Positions 36,801 to 45,720 of a stretch of DNA of 64,000 nucleotides are shown here, in pieces. The notes beneath the pieces were generated by a model, which searched no databases, had not been told where the DNA came from, and worked only from the letters and a program-made list of their open reading frames with translations. The position numbers and the translations under genes are program-made. The stretch comes from Azolla caroliniana (lineage: Eukaryota; Polypodiophyta): assembly GCA_043228905.1 (NCBI GenBank), contig JBHGNT010000065.1, forward strand, positions 1-64,000, read 5' to 3'. The stretch's first letter is position 1, and each line of letters opens with the position of its first letter.

Positions 36801-36945
36801 CATGAAAGACGGTCAGGAATAAAATGAAAAAGAATGAAACGCACGTGATGGTTACTATAGCGGTTCCTTTCGACCCTGGAAAACGACCAGAAGCACCTGC
36901 TACAAAGCTACCAGGCAAGGACAACGATACTATTGGTAAATACGT
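30608..36945 (-). CDS. nad5: nad5, NADH dehydrogenase subunit 5 (five exons, cis)
   Basis: Largest proton-pumping subunit of complex I. Exons 36945-36716 (230 nt), 35862-34851 (1012), 33924-33712 (213), 31741-31325 (417), 30754-30608 (147); cumulative lengths hit exactly the known intron sites 230, 1242, 1455 and 1872. Landmarks: [12 protein letters not shown] and [19 protein letters not shown] (exon 1), [19 protein letters not shown] and [15 protein letters not shown] (exon 2), [16 protein letters not shown] and [11 protein letters not shown] (exon 3), [20 protein letters not shown] and [17 protein letters not shown] (exon 4), [18 protein letters not shown] (exon 5). ACG start gives [13 protein letters not shown]; an ATG lies two codons upstream. 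The stop is a CGA at 30610-30608 edited to UGA, giving the usual 48 residues after the last intron. Numerous stops need U-to-C editing, most in exon 2. Confidence 0.95.
30755..31324 (-). other. Group II intron nad5i1872
   Basis: Starts GTGCGAAGAG, domain V at 30781-30814, (AAGC)n array at 30820-30855. Compact (570 nt). Confidence 0.88.
32448..32491. repeat. (ACGGG)n pentanucleotide array
   Basis: About eight units inside nad5i1455. Confidence 0.95.
32586..32645. repeat. Palindromic TTCATCATGAAGGC repeat pair with (GC)n core
   Basis: Two GGTTCATCATGAAGGCGC units flank a GCGCGCGCGCGCGC run. The same family is at 50612-50670, 48731-48803, 40346-40372, 58783-58905 and elsewhere. Confidence 0.8.
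32791..32842. repeat. (CCCTT)n pentanucleotide array
   Basis: About ten units inside nad5i1455. Confidence 0.95.
33925..34850 (-). other. Group II intron nad5i1242
   Basis: Starts GTGCGACTTG, domain V at 33969-34002. About 926 nt. Confidence 0.88.
35863..36715 (-). other. Group II intron nad5i230
   Basis: Domain V at 35972-36005 (GAGCCGTGTGATGGGCGACC...), near-identical in its 5' half to that of the atp1 intron. 5' end TGGCGACCGCGAAGCCACC resembles nad7i209 and nad4i1399. Confidence 0.88.
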
Positions 36946-36969
36946 ACTCAATGAATCCTTTCTTTCTTG

Positions 36970-36993
36970 TTTTTGGTATTCATGGCAGTTTGT
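36970..36993 (-). promoter_or_regulatory. Leader-like element upstream of nad5
   Basis: The minus strand reads AAACTGCCATGAATACCAAA, the leader core intact, about 25-48 nt before the nad5 start. Confidence 0.6.
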
Positions 36994-37526
36994 CCAGAAT
37001 GGAAACGCAAAGCGTTTTTTCTTTTACAGAATGCGCACTTATATACAAAATTCTTTCACGTTGAACCGATAACTCGACCCTGCCGGTTACTAGAAATACT
37101 ACCGCATCCCGCCAAAGGCCCGGAAACCCGCAAAGCTCCTAAGCCCGTAAAGGCGGCATTAGGTAAAGGGAGTTCGCGCTAGTTGGTATCAAGTCCCGGT
37201 CCGCAGGGTAGCCTTAAGGGCAAGGGCGGGAATGGTTTCCTTTGGTTCCCCGCGCGCGATTGATTGATTGATTGTTGGATCCTCTTATATTGCTAATGGT
37301 GGTATCCCGAATGAATTCGGAACAAAACATATCGTCAGAAACTACCTAGCGACCTGGTTCCTGACTACGACAAGTCCTGGATATTAGTAAATGATGACCA
37401 GCTTCTTTTTTTCTAACAATAAGAAATTGGCGGACTAGTAACTAGTCTTGGCCAACAACCTAGCACGCACGATGAAAGCCCGCGGAGAACAATTTTTTAG
37501 TAATAGAAACAGCAGTGGCTATTTTG
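36994..37526. other. Spacer between nad5 and nad7 exon 1
   Basis: Divergently transcribed region. No gene recognised. Contains a short (GATT)n run near 37258-37273. Confidence 0.5.
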
Positions 37527-37610
37527 GCTCACGTAGCTCAAAGGATAGAGCATTCCTATGTACCACCCGGGTTGGCGGGAAACTAGCCGGTTCGAGTCCG
37601 GTCGTGGGCT
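37527..37610 (+). tRNA. tRNA-like gene with enlarged anticodon arm (identity unknown)
   Basis: Acceptor GCTCACG pairs with CGTGGGC, D arm GCTC...GAGC, T arm GCCGG-TTCGAGT-CCGGT, all well formed. The anticodon arm is TTCCT...GGGAA closing a 19-nt loop instead of 7, an excess of 12 nt, so no anticodon can be assigned. Possibilities: an intron or insertion in the anticodon loop, a tRNA pseudogene, or a t-element marking the 5' end of nad7, which starts 30 nt downstream. The well-paired outer arms argue against simple decay. Confidence 0.55.
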
Positions 37611-37640
37611 GGTGGGAGGAACAAGCAAGAATGGTTCAAT

Positions 37641-37780
37641 ACGGCGTCTAACAGGCAAATCAAGAATTTCACTTCGAATCCTGGACTTTAGCACCTTGCT
37701 GTTTATGGTGTTTCATGATCAGTATCGGAAACGAATGGAGAAGCGGTAGAACGTGCGGAACCGCATATTGGATTATTCTA
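37641..37780 (+). CDS. nad7: nad7 exon 1 (140 nt)
   Basis: Begins at ACG (to AUG): MASNRQIKNFTSNPG, then HLAVYGVS (equivalent to HPAAHGVL) and ETNGEAVERAEPHIGLF, the conserved Nad7 N-terminus. Two in-frame stops (TAG, TGA) need U-to-C editing. The exon is exactly 140 nt and is followed by GTGCGG, a canonical group II 5' end. Codon completion works with exon 2 at 61-129 minus (TA plus T restores Tyr/His before RGTEK). Exons 1 and 2 are therefore 37.5 kb apart on opposite strands in this arrangement. Confidence 0.92.
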
Positions 37781-38412
37781 GTGCGGCATGAAGCTGCTGG
37801 CGCCGAGTCGGCCGGATGAAAGCCGTTAGCGATGCTCCGCTTGTTCCCTGGCACGGGCGGCGCGCGAAGGCAACTTCCGCGTCGTAAGCACCGAGTTCGG
37901 TTTGTCGAGCAACTCAAGTGAGGCGAACCTAAAAAGGGAAGGAAGGGAGAAGGTCGTAAAGGTGGCCTCGTTATCTGTATCAGAGGTCAGAATAAATGAG
38001 TGCGGGAGAACCTGCCGTCCTCTACTTCCGATTTTGGTTATCTCACGAGCGAGCCAACGGTTCCCCGGGGGTTCTCGGAAACAAGAACGCGTTGGCGGGT
38101 CCTGGAGTGCCCGTCAAGAGCGCACGCGCATACCCCGCGGGGTAACTATTACGACCAGCACCCTCCGCATTTCGGCACAGTGGAACGTGTAACCGGCCCG
38201 AGGTTTCGTTTCAACTTACACTTGTTTCATGTTGGGATGGGTAGACCAACTGCCTGCCCGCAAGGGACAAACTAAATCCTCAGGTCGGGTGGGATGGCAC
38301 TACTGGCAAATACTGTCTGGCAAAGACGCAGGCGCGAAGCGTGGTAGGCCCGCTAGCGTTTTTTTTGCTTGCCGAAAGCATACAAGAAAAGCCGGGTATA
38401 TACGGGAACCGA
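37781..38412 (+). other. 5' part of group II intron nad7i140 (split intron)
   Basis: Starts GTGCGGCATG directly after nad7 exon 1. Positions 38261-38412 are an inverted copy of about 635-784, which lies in the 3' half of the same intron. No domain V follows before the cox3 leader at 38437. Confidence 0.75.
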
Positions 38413-38436
38413 CTCCTTGTTGTTTTTGCAACCATA

Positions 38437-38486
38437 GGAACTGCCATGAATGCAGGAGACTGCCCTAGGTATAAAGCACCGAGGAA
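38437..38486 (+). promoter_or_regulatory. Shared 5' leader element upstream of the orf124-cox3 unit
   Basis: GGAACTGCCATGAATGCAGG and the next 30 nt match the atp1 leader (5143-5195) almost base for base. Confidence 0.65.
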
Positions 38487-38824
38487 AAGAAACAGATTGG
38501 ATAAGACATGCCCATAGTCATAAACAGCTTAGAAAGATTATAGACCGAATTGCACGAGGACATCGCAACTCTTTAAAATAACAACGAAGAGTTGTTCCCG
38601 CAGGTGCTCCTCAATCTGTCGTAGAATACACTACCCGATCTTTCGGGTGGCCTAGAAATCCTGAAAGATCTAGAAGTCTCTTCGGTTGTGGAACTGATTA
38701 TTGGATTTTAGGATTTCTTCATTCCGATTGTATTTGCAATAGGATTCATCTCCCTTACATTGATTATAGTAGCCAAGACTCTTTCATGTACAAACCGTTT
38801 CGTGTGAATTCATTAAATAAATAA
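38450..38824 (+). CDS. Unidentified frame (124 codons) between leader and cox3
   Basis: ATG inside the leader, one in-frame TAA (38576) and a final TAA at 38822-38824, one base before the cox3 ACG. It reads MQETALGIKHRGKETDWIRH, then a basic stretch (RIARGHRNSLKQQRRVV) and a C-terminal GTDYWILGFLHSDC. No family recognised. An alternative frame from 38508 to 38807 needs five Gln edits but would give a protein with a hydrophobic C-terminus (IPIVFAIGFISLTLIIVAKT). Coding status uncertain; may be a long leader. Confidence 0.35.
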
Positions 38825-38825
38825 C

Positions 38826-39623
38826 ACGAGTGTCTCCTAAGAGCATCCCTATCATCCGGTGGATTCAAGTCCATGGTCTCTCCTGGGGTTACTCGGAGCC
38901 TTAGCAAGCACCATCGGTGCTGTTATGTATATGCATTCATTCGCGGGAGACGGAACACTCCTCACTTTAGGCCTAAGCTTGATCTTATACACCATGTTTG
39001 TATGGCGGCGCGATGTTACATGTGAATTTACTTACGAAGGACGTCATACCAAAGTGGTATAATTAGGGCTTCGCTACGGTTTTCTCTTGTTTATCGTCTC
39101 GGAGGTTATGTCTCTTCTAGCCTTTTTTTGGGCTTTCTTTTATTTATCTTTGGCACTCGCGGTAGAGATCGGAGCTATTCGGCCCCCCAAAGGAGTTGAG
39201 GTTTTAAATCCCTGGGGAATCCCTTTTCTAAATACCCTTATTCTCCTTTCCTCTGGAGCTGCCGTGACTTGGGCTCATCATGCCATACTCGCAGGTTTAA
39301 AATAATAAGCGGTTCACGCTTTAGTAGCTATCGTTCGGCTGGCTCCAGTTCCCACCGGGTTTTAGGGAATGGAATATTACGAAGCACTCTTCATCATTTC
39401 CGACGGTATTTATGGTTTTACTTTCCTCTTAGCCATCGGGTCTTATGGGTCCTACGTTACTACAGGGACCATTCTCTCGACGATACGCGGTATTTGTTAA
39501 TATATAGGTCATTTTAGTCCTTCGCATCACTTCGGCTTCGAAGCAGCTGCTCGGTACCGGCATTCTGTGGACGTGGTTCGGTCATTTCCATCTGTCCCTA
39601 TCTATTGGTGGGGGGGCTTATGA
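38826..39623 (+). CDS. cox3: cox3, cytochrome c oxidase subunit 3
   Basis: Core membrane subunit of complex IV. ACG start: [20 protein letters not shown] (family MIESQRHSYHLVDPSPWP), then [94 protein letters not shown], and the terminal VDVV...SIYWWGG equivalent. About six in-frame stops (TAA, TAG) need U-to-C editing. 265 aa, exactly the usual length. No intron. Confidence 0.95.
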
Positions 39624-40559
39624 CAACAAGGTATGGGCCTTGCCCTTCCCCAAGCAGAATGCAGGTCAATGGAAACTTGACTGGTTGAAAAGCCTGACGT
39701 TGTGGGGTTCAGCGGGCCAGCTTTGCTTTGAAGGTGGGCTTATAACATCAAGGGCAGGGGATCCGGCCGGTTGGGGCTCGACGAATCACCTAGTTGTCTT
39801 CCTTTTACGATTCTATACGGTGCTCGGTAGGTCCAATTCCTACTGTATTTTTCGGAATGCATTAGATGAGTACCCGGCCAAAGGTTCAGGGGTCGAATAC
39901 CCAACGATAGAGTCGGGTTCAGGTTCTACTCTCCGTTGTCTATCAGCGCTGGTCCACCTTATCTGATACATCACCGTTCCATCATCATCCATTCCTCCTG
40001 TTTCCCACTTACTACCCTTTCCCATTTTTATTTTCCTTCATCTCGGTCGTTAGCTTGGAATCTGCCCGCCCCCCGATTCTCCTGGAAAGGGAGAAATGTT
40101 TCCTTTCCTTTCCTTTCCTTTCCTTTCCTTTCCTCGGTATCATTCTCTCTCGTCAGCAGTGCTAAGGTGACTTCTCAGACCGTTCCCTTGTTCTGCAGAT
40201 TCTCTGAGTTCCGAGAGGCCTTCGGCGAATTAGCTCGACTTTGTTGTTGCGGAGCGGGTTTCGCGTGAGGTGCTCTCTCGGCGGCGGGCGGTAGAAGGCT
40301 ACCTTTCTCCTCATGCGTGAAAACGGCCGGGCCGGGCCGGCCTTCATGATGAACCGGTTCATCGGCACTGGTTGGTTCTAACATCCCCAGCAAGCAAGCA
40401 AGCAAGCAAGCAGGTGTTTTACCTCTGCCGCCTTGGGATGGGAACCTTGGTTTGCTCAGTTCTGAAACCTTCCCATGGTTAGGGTTGGGTATATGGCAAA
40501 ATTCGCCTCTGAGGTTACGGGGGCAGTATCTATCGATTTTGGAGAAAGGAGAGGCGATC
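39624..40559. other. cox3-rps1 spacer
   Basis: An open frame at 39640-39966 is unassigned. Holds a (TTTCC)n array (40098-40134), a (AAGC)n array (40389-40412) and a CTTCATGATGAACCGGTTCATC palindrome (about 40346-40372). Confidence 0.5.
40098..40134. repeat. (TTTCC)n pentanucleotide array
   Basis: About seven units. Confidence 0.9.
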
Positions 40560-41811
40560 GTGTCTCTCTCCGAACTAGAAACAATGTGCGGCGATCCTGA
40601 GATTATCGGCGCAGAACAGAAGCGGTTCTTGAATTGATCACACGACATTACGTAAGATTACAGCTTCGAGAACTTGTTCGGGATTGATTAGAGGAGACCC
40701 TGTTCTGGATCTTTTCCGAGCCCGATCTCCACCTCCCCTAACCCACCGAAGACGGTAGCGACGGGAAAGATTCCGATTTGGAATCGTGTATGGGTAGTAT
40801 GACGCTATGAAAAAGGTCTTAGAACACCCCATCCAACCATCCAACTGCTTGAGTCGTGGGGGCCTTTTGATCCCTGAAAGAAGGTCTCTATATAAAGTGA
40901 CTTATAGCAGCTCCTACATTCGAGGCGAGGTTTGGCCTCGGGTGTTAAGTTCGCCAGGAACCATAAGCCTTTGTATGCATCTGAGCATAATGGGTTCGGT
41001 GAAGGCTAAGGGACTAGACAGCCCACCTCCTAGCTTCATCTCTTACTAGAGATGCCGCTAAGAGGATCCCTTTCATTCCCATGTAAGCTGCTTTCACCTG
41101 AGGGACCTCTCACAAACTCCCATAGATATTAGAAACAGACCTCGAAACGAGAAACAGAACAAGAATAAGAGAAAGCAGAACGAGCTTTGGTTAATTATTC
41201 CCCAGTGTGATCTGTTAGCCCTAAGCAATATCTGCAAAACGGCTCACGCTATTAATAACGTGAACTTCAACCAAAAGCGGACAAAAAGAGATCGCCGATC
41301 TTTTCCGCCAGTAGCTGAGATGTTCAGTTGACTCCCAGGCCTTGATGGAAGGGCGGCTACCTTCGAAACTGCAAAAGCAAAAGGCCCGGGGCGCAGGACG
41401 AACAATGAATGAGTGTAAGCTTCGTGGCCCAATCGACGGTGCTGACCACGGGACTCGTTATCGTAATAGCGGGAGGGAGCAAGGCAGTGACAACTTGGGG
41501 ATTGTCATTGAGCATCCCTTGACGCCCGAGAAAAGTAAGTTATCGATGGCTCTTCTGTCTGAGACAGACCATCTACGCTCGCGGCATCCCTTACGGAGTA
41601 TAGCTCACATCCAAGCATCTGGTTGGGGAACGGGGCAACGCCCATGAAGCTCCGGAAACGGAAGGCCCGCCAGGCTGTATGCTCTTGGAAATAGGATTCT
41701 TCACCAAGCTCCAGAGCTGACACGGGGACCCATTAACTTCTTCAAATTGGATCGTAGATGACAGCGAATCATACGTAAGGTATTCAAACTCGCGTTAAAT
41801 CACCGTCCTAA

Positions 41812-41842
<31 letters not shown>

Positions 41843-42722
41843 CAATTTGGAGTGAAATCATACCATAACTCGAAACGCCTTCCGTCATAGCTAAATACGG
41901 GGAGGAGATGCCAGCATGACGGGAAGAGCCGTGTGAGGCCTATAGCTCATGCACGGTTCGGGAGCCAAGCCCCAGCAGTAATGGTGCGGCTTAGGTTAAC
42001 TGTATAATTCTAGTCCCACTTTACTACGTGAAGGCGCTCTATAATATTCAGTGAAACCATTATAATACAGGGACAAAAGTCATGATGGGGACAGAGGTTT
42101 AATCAAACTGTTACACCCGCAGAATATGATCTTGGTGAATACAGGACTGAAAACTCCTGTAATCCTTTTAAAACATGAAGTGACAGCAAGAGCGCCAATC
42201 ACCAAGTAAGCAAAGTTTAATTCTGTTGGGATCGAAGATTCGAATCTGGAAAAAGTGGAAGAGCTTCGTGAACCAAAAATTATTTTGCCAGAACCACGTA
42301 AACCGGAAATTATTTTGTCAAAACCATTGAACAAGAAAATAGTTCGGATTGAACTAACCAAGATTTGGCGTGACCGCGACAAGGTCAAAGGGTTGATTTT
42401 CAATTTAATGAAGGGTGGGTATGCCGCAGTTACTGCAGGGTTCGTGGCTTTCCTTTTCAGGAGTCCCTTTCGCAAAAATGAGAGTGAGAGGTTCCACAAA
42501 AAGAAGAAATTTTACAAAAGTAGAAAATTTAGGTTCCACAAGAATAAAAGCAGAAGTGGGAAATTTGGAAACAAAGGTCTAAAGTTTCGCAGAAGCAGAA
42601 ATGAGACATTCTGCAGAAGTAGGACATCCAGAATTCTGAACACGAACCCAATAAAGCGTAATATTGCGGTAAAAGAAGAGATTCGTGCTGCGCTAGTTTC
42701 AGAAAAGAAAAAGCACCATTGA
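40560..42722 (+). CDS. rps1: rps1, mitochondrial ribosomal protein S1 (26-nt first exon)
   Basis: Small-subunit protein bS1. Exon 1 about 40560-40585 reads MSLSELET (GTG start), matching the MSFSQLFPK start of plant Rps1. Exon 2 about 42002-42722 reads YNSSPTLLREGALQYSV, NMILVNTGLKTPVILLKHEV, IVRIELTKIWRDRDKVKGLI and NLMKGGYAAVTAGFVAFLF, all family blocks, then a Lys/Arg-rich tail ending in TGA. A few stops are edited in the first third; the last 155 codons are open without editing. The two exons total 747 nt, in frame. Intron site corresponds to the known rps1 position near nucleotide 25. The GTG start is inferred. Confidence 0.85.
40586..42001 (+). other. Group II intron in rps1 (about position 25)
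   Basis: Starts GTGCGGCG, domain V at 41926-41959, ends ...GGTTAAC. Includes a (TGCC)n array at 41813-41843. No maturase. Confidence 0.82.
41813..41843. repeat. (TGCC)n array
   Basis: About seven units inside the rps1 intron. Confidence 0.9.
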
Positions 42723-43048
42723 ATCGAAAGCCGCCCCCTAACCAGCAGTCTCTTCCTAAGCACCAACAGCAGCAAGAAATAGTTTATTTACATGAGTAAG
42801 AAACTGACGTATTTCCATCGGTCGCTTCCGTTTCGTATATTAGTTATTTTGTATGCTTCGTATAGTTTTCTGTGAATTAGCATTAAAAGGTTCTTTAATA
42901 GGCATAAACAAGTCGTGTTGGCAGTACGCTGGTCGGCTTCACAAGCAAGCTGCGGGTCTTTTTCAATCACTAATTCTTATTTTGCCCAAAATCGTTGTCG
43001 TTGGTTCACATTTTATGGCATCGCAGAAATTGATTGTAAGGCTTTAGA

Positions 43049-43122
43049 TTATTTCAAAGGGTGGCCTAAGGTCACCCCCCTTAAATGAGAGTCCCGCCTC
43101 TCTTCATTTAAGCGGGAAAAAC
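43049..43122 (-). repeat. Double-hairpin element, copy C
   Basis: Same 74 bp unit as copies A and B, within R3. Confidence 0.75.
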
Positions 43123-43130
43123 GTTCTGCT

Positions 43131-43201
43131 GGCTGGGTAACATAATGGCAATGTATTGGACTGCAAATCCTGGAATGACGGTTCGACTCCGTCCCTAGCC
43201 T
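43131..43201 (+). tRNA. trnC-GCA: tRNA-Cys (GCA), copy in R3
   Basis: Identical to 25622-25692. Acceptor GGCTGGG/CCTAGCC, anticodon GCA. Confidence 0.9.
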
Positions 43202-43955
43202 ATTCTTCTTCCAAGCTCTTTTGCCATTTCCGAGTGAAAAGATTGCTGCTTTAAAGTGGAAAGAAAAGTGCAAAGCATCTTCTTGCCAGTGATTCATCAA
43301 GATTGCCGCCGGCTCGGTTTAAAGTGAAAAGAAAAGTGCTGCTTTGCTTTGCTTTGCTGGATTCGCAGATTATGGCCAGAAGATGATATTGCCTTCTTGC
43401 ATGATCCTTCTGAATTTTACCAACGGAATTTCGAAATTCCAGCATTCAATTCTTTCCGCAATCTGAGCCGCATTAAAGATTATCGTATAATAATCCATGA
43501 ATATTCAGGCCTTCTTGAAAGTTCAAAAGAAGAACTTTGGTAGCCATTTATATTACACTTTTTACCGCTTCTTCTTCTTCCGCAGTGCAGTTTTCTTGCG
43601 CTTCATGAAGAAAAGGTGCTGTTTGAAATTGTAGCTTGAATCTTATCGGAAAACTAACTCTAGGCCTTCTTGATGAACAGCTATGGATAATACGGCGGAA
43701 GTTGCTTGCGGGGAAGAACCAAGGTGGTGGATGAACCCGCTGCTTCATCAGCGCGATGAAGACGATTAACGCTACTTATCGGCTACGGTAAAGTCAGACG
43801 GCCCGATGGGGGAGTTGGTAGCAGAAGCTAGACAATTGCGGCGCGGCCCAACAAGAAAAGAAGCGGATTGACGTGGCCGTAGAAAGAATGGATAAATTTC
43901 TATGTGACCTACAGAAAACAGAGCCGGCGAGACTCCGAAGTATCGCCGGCACTCC

Positions 43956-44028
43956 GGGTAATTAGCTCAGTTGGTAGAGCGCCTCGTTTACACCGAGGGA
44001 GTCAGCGGTTCGAGTCCGTTATTGCCCA
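43956..44028 (+). tRNA. trnV-UAC: tRNA-Val (UAC)
   Basis: Acceptor GGGTAAT/ATTGCCC, D arm GCTCAGTTGGTAGAGC, anticodon stem CCTCG/CGAGG with loop containing TAC, T arm GCGGTTCGAGTCCGT. No intron, unlike the plastid gene. Confidence 0.9.
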
Positions 44029-44246
44029 TGGTTGTAAACTTGGTTATTAGGACGCCTTAGTTCCTATCAATCTAAAATAGAATGATCAATTACCACGCTT
44101 AACCTTTCTGGTCGGAGGGGCCAAAGAGGAGGCCCTGCGGTACAACCTATTTGTTTTCTGAAGGCGTTGCGTGCGATTTACAAAGACCTGAAAGCTTGGC
44201 ACGCTTTCCCGTTGATTATTGATGGCTCGTGATCTTGTCGGGAAAG

Positions 44247-44333
44247 GGATGGATGTCTGAGCGGTTTAAAGAGTCGGTCTTGAAAACCGAAGTATTCGGA
44301 GAGATACCGGGGGTTCGAATCCCTCTCCATCCG
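44247..44333 (+). tRNA. trnS-UGA: tRNA-Ser (UGA)
   Basis: Class II tRNA with a long variable arm. Acceptor GGATGGA/TCCATCC, anticodon loop CTTGAAA, T arm GGGGGTTCGAATCCCTC. Confidence 0.92.
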
Positions 44334-44479
44334 TGAGTATGGTCATAAGTTAGCATTCCCACTTTCCCATCACCCTAACTTGATTTGGAAAGCATATAGG
44401 CATTCTATAAGCCTTCTATAAGAGCCTGAGAGGTTAAAAGGGATCGTCGTAAGCGGGCTCCATTGAGCAAGTCGCGCGT

Positions 44480-44511
<32 letters not shown>
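44480..44511. repeat. (TTGC)n array
   Basis: About eight units between trnS and trnL. Confidence 0.9.
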
Positions 44512-44638
44512 GGGAGAATCGAAAAATACGGGGTGGTGTTTCAGTTTCCTCTAATTGCTACGCCATCCGAGCCATTGGCGTTCTTAGCTCTATCCAGTTA
44601 GCAGTGAAAAAGGGTGGTTTCGAAATAAGAATCGATGT

Positions 44639-44724
44639 GCGGATATGATGGAATTGGTAGACATGCCAGGTTTAGGTTCTGGTGACCTTACTCAGTCGTG
44701 GGGGTTCAAATCCCTCTATCCGTA
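44639..44724 (+). tRNA. trnL-UAG: tRNA-Leu (UAG)
   Basis: Class II tRNA. Acceptor GCGGATA/TATCCGT (one G-U), anticodon stem CCAGG..TCTGG with TAG, long variable arm, T arm GGGGGTTCAAATCCCTC. Confidence 0.9.
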
Positions 44725-45280
44725 GCAGTTGGAACCTCAGAGTTATGCAATCATTAGGCCTCTAGTGAGAAATCAAATGGGTTTCTTCTCTCCCTTCAAT
44801 CACTAAGCAGTCCTCCGTCGCCTGGAGAGTGATCCTCGAACGTGTATACGAGCCATCGTAATTACCCAATCACATATTTTAGGGCCCGAACCCGATCCAA
44901 CGTACGTAGCCTCGAACCAATGAATCTGGTCACAAGAAACGAACGAAGCCCGAACCATACCTTCGAGACTGAACGACCCGAGGGGCTAACTGCCTGCCTG
45001 CAGAGACTGCACTTCCCAACTTTCTTTGGGAAAGGGACTGCCAAGAATCTGGTAAAAGAGTTCGAATGGTTCGGGGAACAATAGAAAGACGCTTTGGTTG
45101 CCATCGGACAACCTAAAGACCCGAACAGGGTTGATTTATATAGATCTGGTAATAGTGAAGATACTTTGTAGTTTGATATGAAGCAATCGTACACCGCCGT
45201 ATAGAGTGGTAGGTCCTTATACACTCTCTTAAAATGGTTAACAACCAACGCAACCAAAGCAGCTGCTTTTGGTGAATGAA
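44725..45280. other. Spacer, no recognised gene
   Basis: Long open frames on both strands (minus 44862-45257, plus 44842-45084) overlap; neither matches a family I know with confidence. Confidence 0.4.
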
Positions 45281-45720
45281 AGCAAAAGTAGCTTTAGATT
45301 CTATTCAAACTAGAATTCGTTTATTATTTAAAGATATGAGTTTGTTTGATCAAAGAAGAAAACAAGGTTTTCTTTGTATTAATAATATTTTCATTTATAC
45401 CGCAATTTTTCTGCTGTCATACAATAGCATTAGAAAATGAGATATTGAAATTGAAAAAAAAGTGTTATAATGTAAGTTTAATGGTAAAGGCCGTGGCTAT
45501 TTTGTTTTTCGATTAATTCAGACTCAAGAAAATCTGAGTCTGGGTCAATCTCTGTTGATAAACAATCTGACGGTAAAGATTTTAATAATAATAATTTAGA
45601 CTCTGGAAAAGAGGCAATCCCTATTAATAAACAATCTAACAATAAAGATTCTAAAATATCGTAAGTATTTCAATCGTATATACATCGAAGGACGTTAAAA
45701 TGTCTATTAGTTCTTTATCT
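45281..45720 (+). mobile_element. Second AT-rich plasmid-like fragment
   Basis: Open sequence reads KAKVALDSIQTRIRLLFKDM and on through an in-frame TGA (Trp fits) at about 45436-45438. After a frame change comes a Ser/Asp/Asn-rich stretch (ESGSISVDKQSDGKDFNNNN). Composition and codon use match the island at 16.3-18.1 kb. Confidence 0.4.

Larger units (their letters stand above)
42774..43880 (+). repeat. Large dispersed repeat, copy R3
   Basis: Inverted copy of R2 (about 24950-26049) and, from 43223, direct copy of the left part of R1. Contains trnC and double-hairpin element copy C (43049-43122). Ends at 43880 before the rrnL segment. Confidence 0.9.

Noticed and set aside
41342-41647. Plus-strand 101-codon frame in the rps1 intron
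   Set aside because: No maturase or reverse transcriptase features, lies in intron structure.
42080-42499. A 139-codon minus-strand frame
   Set aside because: Antisense shadow of rps1 exon 2, whose plus-strand product is recognisable.
44842-45084. Possible retrotransposon gag-like frame (FGKGTAKNLVKEFEWFGEQ)
   Set aside because: Only a vague resemblance, and the opposite strand has a longer open frame; not supportable.
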